Assembly: GCF_047730165.1 (NCBI RefSeq)
Contig: NZ_CP159834.1
Coordinates: forward strand, 930,001-994,000
DNA: 64,000 nt
Source of the DNA: Patiriisocius sp047730165
Lineage (GTDB): Bacteria; Bacteroidota; Bacteroidia; Flavobacteriales; Flavobacteriaceae
Reading direction: 5' to 3'
Shown here one piece after another: positions 53,183 to 61,320 of this stretch. The notes below the pieces were generated by a model that saw only the letters and a list, made by a program, of their open reading frames with translations, was not told the origin of the DNA and ran no database searches. The stretch's first letter is position 1, and each line of letters opens with the position of its first letter. A program made the position numbers and the translations under genes.

Positions 53183-53594
53183 GCACATTTTAATTGTGAC
53201 TTTTATGATTATTAGACCAATTGCCATAATACTCGTTAAAAAGCAGCGGCAAAGAAGGATTTCCGATGAACGACACTGTGCTTGAGGGCTTTCTGATAAA
53301 ACTGTAAGAAGAAAAGTTGAGATAACTAACGTATAAAGGTTAGAAACACCTGAGTCCAGATAGTTATCCAGCGAAGGGCAAAAGTATTTGTGATTAGTAA
53401 TGTAATTGTTACGGCTATAAAGAAAGTTAATCAACAATAAGATAAATAGCTGTCAAGACATTTTTAGCACTATCATCTTCCATTGGAAAAAATATTTTGA
53501 ATATCAATTTTCTCTTAACTTCAGTGTTTAATCTTATTTTTAAAAATCGTCACTAAGTCCTGTGTGATTGCGTGATGCGCAAATTATGTGAAAT

Positions 53595-53667
53595 AAAAAA
53601 GACGAACAGAAGTCCGTCTTTTTTTTCCCAATTTTTACCATAAACTTAACCTACTTATGCTATGGAA
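53595..53667 (-). ncRNA. Candidate small RNA, copy 2
   Basis: Same layout as copy 1: TATATTTG (53673-53680), the conserved CCATAGCATAAGTAGGTTAA, then GTTTATGGTA, then a terminator hairpin whose sequence differs (GACGGAC...GTTCGTC) but whose shape is kept. In the minus-strand RNA the one unusual pair is G-U; on the plus strand it would be an A-C mismatch. This supports transcription from the minus strand. Confidence 0.5.
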
Positions 53668-53672
53668 TGATT

Positions 53673-53680
53673 CAAATATA
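53673..53680 (-). promoter_or_regulatory. -7 promoter element of small RNA copy 2
   Basis: TATATTTG on the minus strand, 6 nt before the conserved segment. Confidence 0.5.
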
Positions 53681-53779
53681 CTGATGGACTCTAATTAAAA
53701 TACGGAAAATTCTTACTTTCGGACGAAGTGATTTGTATCTCCGACAAATTGCTCTTTTTCCTACAGGTATTGTTAAATT

Positions 53780-55678
53780 TTAATATGCCCGTTCTGGATT
53801 TCCTTCGTAAAAGTTTATATATGCGCGGTTTACAACTCGATTACCTCCATTAGTAGGATAGTTACCAGTAAAGTACCAGTCACCTAAACTCTTAGGACAT
53901 GCCTTATGAAGGTCGTCCACAGATTGAAAAATAATTTTAACCTCGCTTTTCACACTTTCTTCTGTAATGATCTCTGCTATCTTATCACTTATCTCTTCAT
54001 CTGTAAAAGGGTCGTACAATTCTTTTACGTGATTAATAACATCATTATCCTTTAGCGCCAATTGCTTTTTACATTTATGGTAGATTTCTTCAATGATGCT
54101 ATCGGTACCGCGATCTTTATGTAATTCAACGGCTGCATTAAACGCTACTAAGTGTTCTAAACGGGCCATGTCTATACCATAGCAATCTGGATAACGTATT
54201 TGAGGCGCAGAAGAAACAACTACAATTTTTGCAGGGTTTAGGCGATCTAGCATTCTGAGAATACTTTTCTTTAAAGTCGTACCTCGAACGATGCTATCGT
54301 CAATAATCACTAAGTTGTCCTTTGGCTTTACAACGCCGTATGTCACGTCATAAACGTGTGCTACTAAATCATCGCGACTACTCTCATCTGTAATGAATGT
54401 ACGCAGCTTTACATCCTTTATAGCAATCTTCTCTGTTCTAATCTTATGCGATTGTATCTCGTGCAGTCTTTCAGCAGTCAAGCCACCTGCTTCTTTAAGT
54501 ATCGCTTCGTTTTTCTGTTTGTTGAGCTCATTTTGAGCGGCATCGAGCATTCCGTAAAAAGAAGTTTCTGCTGTGTTCGGGATAAAAGAGAACACGCTAT
54601 TTTCAGTGTCATAATTAATGGCCTCAAGTACTTTTGGCATAAGGAGACGCCCAAGTTCCTTACGTTCTTGGTAAATTTCTGCGTCACTCCCACGAGAGAA
54701 ATAGATACGCTCAAAAGAACAAGACTTCTGCTCTAAAGGCTCAAGGATCTGCTCCATTTTAATTTCGCCATCTTTTCGTATCAACAATGCAGCACCACGA
54801 TCAATCTCTTTTACTTTATCAAAAGGAACATTAAACACAGTCTGTATTACAGGGCGCTCACTAGCCACTACCACTACTTCATCATCCTGATAATAGAAAG
54901 CGGGCCTTATCCCAGCTGGATCGCGCAACACAAACGCATCTCCGTGGCCCAATAAACCAGCCATCGCATAACCACCATCCCAATCTTTAGCAGATTTTTT
55001 AAGCACTTTTGCCATGTTCAAGTTGTCTACTATGTAAGGAGAAGTTTCCACCTTGCTTAGTCCTTTTTTCTTCGCTTTCTTGTATAACTTGTTTACCGCA
55101 TCATCCAGAAAGTGCCCTATCTTCTCCATGACCGTAATAGTGTCGGCCTTCTCTTTTGGGTGCATACCAAGCTTAACGAGGTTGTCAAAAAGCTCAGTCG
55201 TATTTGTCATATTAAAATTTCCGGCAATAATAAGGTTACGGTGCATCCAGTTATTGGTTCGTAAAAAAGGGTGAACCGCCTCTACGCTATTCCCGCCAAA
55301 AGTTCCGTAACGCACATGCCCTAAAAACAACTCACCTATATAAGGAATCGTTTTTTTCTGAAGCGCCACATCGTTTTTCATCGCTGGATTGGCATCCATT
55401 TCAGAATTGATACGTGCGTTTATCTGCGCAAAAATATCTTGAATAGGCTGTGATTGATTAGAACGGACTCTACTTATATAACGATCTCCAGGAGCCACGT
55501 CCAGTTTGATGCTTGCAAACCCAGCACCATCTTGTCCGCGATTGTGTTGTTTTTCCATCATCAAGTACATCTTGTTCACGCCATAAAAAGCGGTCCCGTA
55601 CTTCTGTTTGTAAAATTCTAGCGGTTTCAGTAATCGTACCATTGCGATACCGCATTCGTGTTTTAAAGCGTCACTCAT
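53780..55678 (-). CDS. purF: Amidophosphoribosyltransferase (PurF family)
   Basis: 632 residues, longer than the ~505 of E. coli PurF. An N-terminal class II glutamine amidotransferase (MSDALKHECGIAMV, with Cys 9 as the expected nucleophile after processing; QHNRGQDGAGFAS) is followed by the phosphoribosyltransferase domain with LVIIDDSIVRGTTLKKSI, the PRPP loop. It catalyses the committed step of purine synthesis. The long form with extra C-terminal residues (YFTGNYPTNGGNRVVNRAYI) is common in Bacteroidota, which may carry a second, standard PurF elsewhere; the exact role should be read with that in mind. Confidence 0.88.
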   Translation of the reverse strand: MSDALKHECGIAMVRLLKPLEFYKQKYGTAFYGVNKMYLMMEKQHNRGQDGAGFASIKLDVAPGDRYISRVRSNQSQPIQDIFAQINARINSEMDANPAMKNDVALQKKTIPYIGELFLGHVRYGTFGGNSVEAVHPFLRTNNWMHRNLIIAGNFNMTNTTELFDNLVKLGMHPKEKADTITVMEKIGHFLDDAVNKLYKKAKKKGLSKVETSPYIVDNLNMAKVLKKSAKDWDGGYAMAGLLGHGDAFVLRDPAGIRPAFYYQDDEVVVVASERPVIQTVFNVPFDKVKEIDRGAALLIRKDGEIKMEQILEPLEQKSCSFERIYFSRGSDAEIYQERKELGRLLMPKVLEAINYDTENSVFSFIPNTAETSFYGMLDAAQNELNKQKNEAILKEAGGLTAERLHEIQSHKIRTEKIAIKDVKLRTFITDESSRDDLVAHVYDVTYGVVKPKDNLVIIDDSIVRGTTLKKSILRMLDRLNPAKIVVVSSAPQIRYPDCYGIDMARLEHLVAFNAAVELHKDRGTDSIIEEIYHKCKKQLALKDNDVINHVKELYDPFTDEEISDKIAEIITEESVKSEVKIIFQSVDDLHKACPKSLGDWYFTGNYPTNGGNRVVNRAYINFYEGNPERAY

Positions 55679-55860
55679 CTTGGGTGTTATGATTTATTTT
55701 AGTACTCTGGAAATATTAATTATTCAACTCTTGTGCTTCAATAAAAAGCAGTTTCCTTTCGGTTCTTCTTATCATTGTTAATGCTGCTTCTGTTTTTATT
55801 AAAAGACGAGGTGTCAAATGGAGAAAATATCCGAAGTGACCTTGCTTGTTTTAATAAAAA

Positions 55861-55882
55861 AACGCCTAAAAAATTAGGCGTT
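55861..55882 (-). terminator. Rho-independent terminator of the PfkB kinase gene
   Basis: AACGCCTAA (55861-55869) pairs with TTAGGCGTT (55874-55882) around a 4-nt loop; on the minus strand it is followed by seven T. Confidence 0.85.
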
Positions 55883-55887
55883 CGTTT

Positions 55888-56811
55888 TTACTTTAAATCT
55901 ATATCATATTGCGTTAAGCTCTTGAACTGATGCAAGCGCTCATCTACTTCTTTTCTTGTAAGGTGTTCCATTCGCTCGGTCCCAAATTTCTCTACTGCAA
56001 ACGAGGCCAAACACGAGCCGTAAATAATGGCACGTTTCATATTTTCAAAACTATAATCTTCTGTTTTTGCAAGATAGCCTGTAAAACCACCAGCAAAGGT
56101 ATCGCCAGCTCCAGTGGGATCAAAAACTTCTGCTAATGGTAAGGCAGGAGCAAAAAACATGTGGTCTTTATGGAACAATAATGCTCCGTGCTCTCCCTTT
56201 TTAATTACCACATACTGTGGCCCCATCTCCATTATTTTTTTAGATGCATTGACTAAAGAATATTCACCACTCAGTTGTCTCGCTTCTTCGTCATTTATAG
56301 TAATCACGTCTACTTTTGCAATTACTTTTTTAAGATCGTCGAGAGCGACATCCATCCAGAAATTCATTGTGTCAAGCACCACCATTTTTGGATCATTCAT
56401 CTGCTCTATAACCCCCATTTGCACCATAGGGTGCAAGTTGCCGAGCATTACTACCTCTGCATCTTTATAAGCTTCTGGCACTACCGGGTTAAAAGTTTCA
56501 AGCACATTTAACTCCGTCGCTAGCGTATCTCTAGAGTTCATATCGTTATGATACTTCCCACTCCAGAAAAATGACTTTCCATCTTTTACAAGCTCAAGAC
56601 CGTCAAGGTTGATTCCTTTTGCCCGCATCATATTAATATCTTCTTGCAGAAAATCGCCTCCTATTACAGAGACAATGGCGCTATCTGTATCAAACTGAGA
56701 AGCAGACAAGCCTATATAAGTGGCAGCACCTCCGAGTATTTTATCAGTCTTACCAAAAGGAGTTTCAATAGCATCAAAAGCGACAGTTCCTACAATAACG
56801 AGTTTACTCAT
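55888..56811 (-). CDS. PfkB family sugar/nucleoside kinase
   Basis: 307 residues, ribokinase fold. DKILGGAATYIGLSASQF (about 23-40) is the substrate-side GG motif, and EVFDPTGAGDTFAGGFTGYL (about 229-248) has the catalytic Asp and the anion hole GAGD. The sugar or nucleoside is not readable; adenosine, fructose and ribose kinases belong to this fold. Own promoter (TAAATTTG) and terminator indicate a single-gene unit. It sits near purF and purN, which may favour a nucleoside substrate, but this is weak evidence. Confidence 0.85.
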   Translation of the reverse strand: MSKLVIVGTVAFDAIETPFGKTDKILGGAATYIGLSASQFDTDSAIVSVIGGDFLQEDINMMRAKGINLDGLELVKDGKSFFWSGKYHNDMNSRDTLATELNVLETFNPVVPEAYKDAEVVMLGNLHPMVQMGVIEQMNDPKMVVLDTMNFWMDVALDDLKKVIAKVDVITINDEEARQLSGEYSLVNASKKIMEMGPQYVVIKKGEHGALLFHKDHMFFAPALPLAEVFDPTGAGDTFAGGFTGYLAKTEDYSFENMKRAIIYGSCLASFAVEKFGTERMEHLTRKEVDERLHQFKSLTQYDIDLK

Positions 56812-56833
56812 GGGTATGTTTAAAATGAAGGTG

Positions 56834-56841
56834 CAAATTTA
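56834..56841 (-). promoter_or_regulatory. -7 promoter element of the PfkB kinase gene
   Basis: TAAATTTG on the minus strand, an exact TAnnTTTG, 22 bases before the ATG at 56811. Confidence 0.55.
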
Positions 56842-56935
56842 CCAAAAAAGAACGAATAGCGGTCCATCAATATTTAGAAAAGATGCGGTTTTAACGGTTA
56901 TTGAATACTACTCTAGTTAAATTTAAATTATGAAT

Positions 56936-57577
56936 TTATTTCCTCCCGAAATCTGCTGGGATTTCTCCCCAAGCTTTTGTCTCCCATTTAACGATATGAG
57001 TTTGATAGGTATTTGTTTTTAACCAAGCTTCTGCTCGCTTTACTAACTCTAGAATGGATTTGTTTTTTGGTCCCCAAGCAAGCTTTGTGTTGCAGCGCTT
57101 TTTCTTGACCCAGCCCATTGCGATTCTAGAATCTGTATAAAGTATGCGATCACTCTTATGTTTTTGAAGATAGGCGAGGCCATGAACTAGGGCTAGAAAT
57201 TCTCCCACATTATTGGTTCCTTTTTCAAAAGGACCTTGATGAAATAATTGTCTTTGAGTTTGTGTATCTACACCTCTGTATTCCATTTTTCCAGGATTAC
57301 CGCTTGAAGCGGCGTCAACAGAGATAGAGTAAAAGTTAGGCTCACCGTAGCTCGCTTTTTCTGAGCTAGAGAGTGTCTTCTTCTTTTTGCTTGTTCCTTT
57401 TCCTTTATAGTCTTTGTAATCTTTATTGTAGGCAACCTTGGCTTCCTTCTGTGATACAAAACTCATATATTGTGCGCCAGAAATCCCTTTAATGGCTGCT
57501 TGACATTTTTTCCAACTGTCATAGATTCCAGCAGGATTACCGAACCAGACTACATAATATTTTTTTGGCTTTGCCAT
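56936..57577 (-). CDS. Ribonuclease H with viroplasmin-like N-terminal domain
   Basis: 213 residues. The N-terminal ~45 (KYYVVWFGNPAGIYDSWKKC, GISGAQYMSFVSQKEA) are the caulimovirus-viroplasmin/HBD domain that binds RNA-DNA hybrids; a lysine-rich linker (YKGKGTSKKKK) follows, then the RNase H fold with FYSISVDAASSGNP, NNVGEFLALVHG and ILYTDSRIAMGWV supplying the Asp-Glu-Asp metal site. It removes RNA from RNA-DNA hybrids. This domain order is the one usual in Bacteroidota. A perfect palindrome overlaps its promoter. Confidence 0.9.
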   Translation of the reverse strand: MAKPKKYYVVWFGNPAGIYDSWKKCQAAIKGISGAQYMSFVSQKEAKVAYNKDYKDYKGKGTSKKKKTLSSSEKASYGEPNFYSISVDAASSGNPGKMEYRGVDTQTQRQLFHQGPFEKGTNNVGEFLALVHGLAYLQKHKSDRILYTDSRIAMGWVKKKRCNTKLAWGPKNKSILELVKRAEAWLKTNTYQTHIVKWETKAWGEIPADFGRK

Positions 57578-57612
57578 ATTTTTTATCTAATGTTGATTCG
57601 AAGTGTCAGTTG

Positions 57613-57632
57613 ATTTGAAGCGCGCTTCAAAT
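57613..57632. promoter_or_regulatory. Perfect 20-bp palindrome over the RNase H promoter
   Basis: The half-site is ATTTGAAGCG, repeated as its exact reverse complement without spacer. It overlaps the -7 element at 57628-57635 on the minus strand and the expected transcription start. This is the geometry of a repressor operator; a 5' leader hairpin is the alternative. Confidence 0.5.
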
Positions 57633-57635
57633 TTA
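57628..57635 (-). promoter_or_regulatory. -7 promoter element of the RNase H gene
   Basis: TAAATTTG on the minus strand, an exact TAnnTTTG, 50 bases before the ATG at 57577. Confidence 0.55.
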
Positions 57636-57704
57636 ACCAAGATATGACCTCGTGGGCTTTAAGCTTTAATCAAAATCGTTGATCCAAAGCAAGTGTTAAA
57701 TTTA

Positions 57705-58280
57705 CTAATCTTCCTTATTTAGGATACGCTCAATAATCTTAGGTAACCATTCATATTCTAAAACGTGCACTTTTGCGGCAACCTTATCTGCCGAATCTTC
57801 CGGGAATACTTTGGTTTCTTTTTGAAAAATGATGGCACCTTCGTCGTATTGTTCATTTACATAGTGGATTGTAATGCCTGTTTTGTTCTCTTTGTTGGCA
57901 ACAATCGCTTCATGAACGTGATGTCCATACATTCCTTTTCCTCCATATTTAGGGAGCAAGGCTGGGTGAATATTTAATACTTTATCAGGAAACTCACGGA
58001 GTATGATTTCTGGAAATTTCAGAAGAAAACCCGCTAGGATTATGAGGTCTGGAGCTAGGTCTTTTAAGTTCTTCACAAGGCCATCGGGGGATAACATTTC
58101 GGTCTTACTAAATGCTAAAGCCCTTATTTGCGATGCTTTAGCACGATCTAGCACTTTGGCATCCTTCTTGTTTGAGAGTACGCAGACAACCTCTACAGAT
58201 TGTGATCTTGCAAAGTAATTTATTACGTTTTGAGTATTGGTACCGTTACCTGAAGCAAAAATCACCAGTCGCTTCTTCAT
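57705..58280 (-). CDS. purN: Phosphoribosylglycinamide formyltransferase
   Basis: 191 residues, third step of purine synthesis, using 10-formyl-THF to formylate GAR. FASGNGTNTQNVINYF is the phosphate-binding start, LAGFLLKFPEIIL, NIHPALLPKYGGKGMYGHHV (Asn/His catalytic pair) and ITIHYVNEQYDEGAIIFQ (Asp) are the family motifs. Length is typical. Divergent from acpP, with its own -7 element at 58315-58322. Confidence 0.94.
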   Translation of the reverse strand: MKKRLVIFASGNGTNTQNVINYFARSQSVEVVCVLSNKKDAKVLDRAKASQIRALAFSKTEMLSPDGLVKNLKDLAPDLIILAGFLLKFPEIILREFPDKVLNIHPALLPKYGGKGMYGHHVHEAIVANKENKTGITIHYVNEQYDEGAIIFQKETKVFPEDSADKVAAKVHVLEYEWLPKIIERILNKED

Positions 58281-58314
58281 ATTTTGTTATGGTTTTCAAG
58301 AGGTTAATTAGTTA

Positions 58315-58322
58315 CAAAAGTA
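58315..58322 (-). promoter_or_regulatory. -7 promoter element of purN
   Basis: TACTTTTG on the minus strand, an exact TAnnTTTG, 34 bases before the ATG at 58280. Confidence 0.55.
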
Positions 58323-58407
58323 AGGCATAGGGTATTCACTTCGCCCAGAAATGTTTAAATTACGCCCACATTTTACTTTTAAAATCGTGTTTTAAGTTAA
58401 AATATTT

Positions 58408-58415
58408 TATTTTTG
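58408..58415 (+). promoter_or_regulatory. -7 promoter element of acpP
   Basis: TATTTTTG, an exact TAnnTTTG, 32 bases before the ATG at 58448. It probably drives acpP-fabF-rnc. Confidence 0.6.
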
Positions 58416-58447
58416 CCACTTACTAAATTTAAAAAAAACAAAACATT

Positions 58448-58681
58448 ATGTCAGACATTGCATCAAGAGTAAAAGCAATTATCGTTGATAAATTAGGTGT
58501 AGACGAGAACGAAGTTGTAAACGAAGCTAGCTTCACAAACGACTTGGGAGCAGACTCACTAGATACGGTAGAGCTTATTATGGAATTTGAAAAAGAATTC
58601 GACATTCAGATTCCGGACGATCAGGCTGAAAACATTGCGACCGTAGGTCAAGCAGTATCTTATATCGAAGAGAACAAATAA
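58448..58681 (+). CDS. acpP: Acyl carrier protein
   Basis: 77 residues, acidic four-helix carrier of acyl chains. TNDLGADSLDTVELIMEFEK contains the DSL motif whose Ser (37) takes the phosphopantetheine arm. A 12-bp gap leads to fabF on the same strand, the usual fatty-acid synthesis pair. High expression is expected. Confidence 0.97.
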   Translation: MSDIASRVKAIIVDKLGVDENEVVNEASFTNDLGADSLDTVELIMEFEKEFDIQIPDDQAENIATVGQAVSYIEENK

Positions 58682-58693
58682 GACATCTTCTTT

Positions 58694-59947
58694 ATGGAAC
58701 TTAAGCGAGTTGTAGTAACAGGACTAGGTGCCCTAACACCCATTGGTAACAACATCACAGAATTCTGGGATGGACTTAAAAATGGAAGAAGCGGATGCGC
58801 ACCTATCACACATTTTGATGCTGAAAAGTTCAAGACGCGATTTGCTTGTGAAATAAAGAATTTTGATCCTTTACAACATTTTGATCGTAAAGAAGCTCGT
58901 AAACTAGACAAGTTTGCCCAATACGCATTGGTGAGTAGCGATGAAGCTATTCTAGATGCAGGGATAAATCTTGATACTGTAGATAAATTTCGCGTAGGCG
59001 TGATCTGGGGTGCTGGTATAGGAGGCATCGAAACATTTCAGAATGAAGTAATAAATTTTGCAGAAGGGGATGGAACGCCGCGTTTCAACCCCTTTTTTAT
59101 TCCAAAAATGATCGCAGATATTGCCCCTGGCAATATTTCTATCGAACATGGGTTTATGGGGCCTAATTATACGACGGTCTCTGCGTGTGCCTCAGCGGCA
59201 AACGCTATGATAGACGCACTCAACTATATTAGACTAGGGCATTGTGATATTATTGTAACAGGAGGTAGTGAAGCTGCAATAACGCAAGCAGGAGTGGGTG
59301 GTTTTAATGCTATGCACGCATTATCTACTCGCAACGAAAATCCCGCAACTGCTTCTAGACCTTTTGATGCTACCCGTGATGGATTTGTGTTAGGTGAAGG
59401 GGCTGGTGCATTGATCTTAGAAGAATACGAACACGCAAAAGCACGTGGTGCTAGAATATATGCGGAAGTTATAGGTGGCGGAATGTCAAGTGACGCTTAC
59501 CATATGACGGCGCCTCATCCAGATGGAATAGGCGTAGAGCGTGTGATGCATAATTGTCTTAACGATGCTGGAATAGATGCCAGCCAAGTAGATGCAATTA
59601 ACACACACGGAACCTCAACACCTCTAGGGGATGTTGCAGAATTAAAAGCTATTAGTAAAGTGTTTGGTGCGCATGCAAATGACATCAATATCAACTCTAC
59701 AAAGTCAATGACAGGGCATTTATTAGGTGCAGCTGGAGCTATAGAAGCAATTGCTTCTATATTATCAATGGAGCACAGTCTTGTGCCTCCTACGATTAAT
59801 CACACAACGGTGGATGAAAACATTGACCCTTCTTTAAATTTAACACTCAATAAAGCACAACCACGTCAAGTGAATATTGCGATGAGTAATACATTTGGAT
59901 TTGGAGGACACAACGCTTGTGTGTTGTTTAGAAAACTAGATGCCTAA
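58694..59947 (+). CDS. fabF: Beta-ketoacyl-ACP synthase II
   Basis: 417 residues, chain elongation by condensing acyl groups with malonyl-ACP. The catalytic triad is visible: VSACASAANAM (Cys about 165), NTHGTSTPLGD (first His) and SMTGHLLGAAGA (second His), with FGFGGHNAC near the C-terminus. Normal length and ATG start. rnc follows after five bases, so acpP, fabF and rnc are one unit. Confidence 0.97.
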   Translation: MELKRVVVTGLGALTPIGNNITEFWDGLKNGRSGCAPITHFDAEKFKTRFACEIKNFDPLQHFDRKEARKLDKFAQYALVSSDEAILDAGINLDTVDKFRVGVIWGAGIGGIETFQNEVINFAEGDGTPRFNPFFIPKMIADIAPGNISIEHGFMGPNYTTVSACASAANAMIDALNYIRLGHCDIIVTGGSEAAITQAGVGGFNAMHALSTRNENPATASRPFDATRDGFVLGEGAGALILEEYEHAKARGARIYAEVIGGGMSSDAYHMTAPHPDGIGVERVMHNCLNDAGIDASQVDAINTHGTSTPLGDVAELKAISKVFGAHANDININSTKSMTGHLLGAAGAIEAIASILSMEHSLVPPTINHTTVDENIDPSLNLTLNKAQPRQVNIAMSNTFGFGGHNACVLFRKLDA

Positions 59948-59952
59948 TAATA

Positions 59953-60696
59953 ATGGCGTTAATTAAAAACATATTCAATTCCCGTTCTACTAAGGACGGG
60001 GATTTTTTTTTGGTGATCAAAAAACTTCTCGGTTTTAAACCCAAAGACATTACACTATACGAAGAAGCATTTACCCACCGGTCTACTAACGAAAAAACTA
60101 GTGAAGGTCATGCGCAGAATTACGAACGACAAGAGTTTTTAGGTGATGCCATGTTAAGTGCTGTAATAGCTGCCCATTTATACAACAAAGTACCCGGAGG
60201 GAATGAAGGCTATCTTACTAAAATGCGTTCTAAAGTAGTGAGTAGAGAACACCTAAATGAATTAGGACGAGATCTAGAGCTTATAAAACAAGTGCGCACC
60301 AATATTCCAATAAAGCAATTTGGGGGTAACATACATGGAAATGTTTTTGAATCACTAGTAGGAGCAATATTTTTAGATAGAGGTTACAAATACTGCGAAA
60401 AGTTTATCAATAAAAGAGTAATAAAACCTTATGTAGATATTGAAAAACTAGAGGGTAAAGTTATAAGCTACAAAAGTCTTTTTATAGAATGGTGTCAGAA
60501 ACATAAATTGCAATTTAGGTTTGCTGTGTATGAAGATACTGGCAACGATAAGCTTAAGCATTTTGCTGTAAAACTACATCTTGACGATAAGGTAGTTGGA
60601 AAAGCAAGGGCCACTTCAAAAAAGAAAGCCGAAGAAATGGCGGCCAAAAGAGCCTACTATAAACTGCAAAAGGCTATTGACAAAGACTTTTCTTAA
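59953..60696 (+). CDS. rnc: Ribonuclease III
   Basis: 247 residues, cleaves double-stranded RNA in rRNA and mRNA processing. The catalytic signature is YERQEFLGDAMLSAVIAAHL (Glu and Asp, about 49-68), with a second metal Glu in NVFESLVGAIFLDRG. The C-terminal double-stranded RNA-binding domain spans about 170-245 (YKSLFIEWCQKHKLQ, VVGKARATSKKKAEEMAAKR). Directly follows fabF, the classic bacterial order. Confidence 0.96.
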   Translation: MALIKNIFNSRSTKDGDFFLVIKKLLGFKPKDITLYEEAFTHRSTNEKTSEGHAQNYERQEFLGDAMLSAVIAAHLYNKVPGGNEGYLTKMRSKVVSREHLNELGRDLELIKQVRTNIPIKQFGGNIHGNVFESLVGAIFLDRGYKYCEKFINKRVIKPYVDIEKLEGKVISYKSLFIEWCQKHKLQFRFAVYEDTGNDKLKHFAVKLHLDDKVVGKARATSKKKAEEMAAKRAYYKLQKAIDKDFS

Positions 60697-60828
60697 CAAG
60701 CCCAGCTCATTGCCCAGATTATTAACCCCTACTTAACTACAACATAGACTTAATTGACCTAAATTTAATGTCTTCTTTACATTCGGCTTACTGTGTATTG
60801 TCTATTTTTATCCCTCAAAAATAAATTC

Positions 60829-61320
60829 TTGGGTGCCCACAAGCTAATTTTAACTGATGATTTTGCAGAAGAGTTTCTGCTCGTTGCTATTCATTGTAGT
60901 GAAGAGGCATATAAGGTTGCATTTTTATTGAATCAATTTGCGACGCTCCATTTAAAACGGAGCAAAGTGGACCTTGAGTATTCTAATAACGGTCTAGAGA
61001 TTGCGTTTCCATTATTTGATTATGAAGATGAAATGCGATACATTAATTATGATTTAATCTCAAATAAGTGTGTGGCCAAATCAGCTAGAGTAGTTAGTAG
61101 CGGTGGGCTTTTTGATGATGAGAACATTTCAGAAATGGTGACGACACACTTGATACCAGAATACAAACAAGTAGATTTTTTTCTGAAAATTTCTACAGAT
61201 GCCCCATCAGTCGCTATTAGAAAGATTGTGACAGATATTAATGATATAAAGCAGGTCATATCGGCCTACGAAGTAGACACAGAACAACTGAAGTCTAAAA
61301 ACAATTTAATTTTCGACTAA
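60829..61320 (+). CDS. IPExxxVDY family protein
   Basis: 163 residues from a TTG that yields MGAHKLILTDDFAEEFLLVA, matching the start of this Bacteroidota family; a GTG at 60793 would add 12 residues that look non-native. The naming motif is present as LIPEYKQVDFFLKI (about 116-129; F replaces the family Y). No enzymatic signature or signal peptide. Its stop is immediately followed by the pyk ATG with no gap, an arrangement common for this family, so the two are co-expressed. Function is unknown. Confidence 0.85.
   Translation: MGAHKLILTDDFAEEFLLVAIHCSEEAYKVAFLLNQFATLHLKRSKVDLEYSNNGLEIAFPLFDYEDEMRYINYDLISNKCVAKSARVVSSGGLFDDENISEMVTTHLIPEYKQVDFFLKISTDAPSVAIRKIVTDINDIKQVISAYEVDTEQLKSKNNLIFD

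Larger units (their letters stand above)
52820..53779. other. Non-coding stretch of about 1 kb between sodA and purF
   Basis: No convincing protein gene is seen on either strand. The main content is two copies of a minus-strand RNA-like unit (53098-53182 and 53595-53680). The rest, 52820-53095 and 53183-53594, shows no further structure that I could recognise. Confidence 0.6.

Noticed and set aside
53174..53437. Possible 87-residue minus-strand gene next to small RNA copy 1
   Set aside because: Composition is not protein-like, it has no family resemblance, and its end overlaps the conserved -7 element of the RNA unit.
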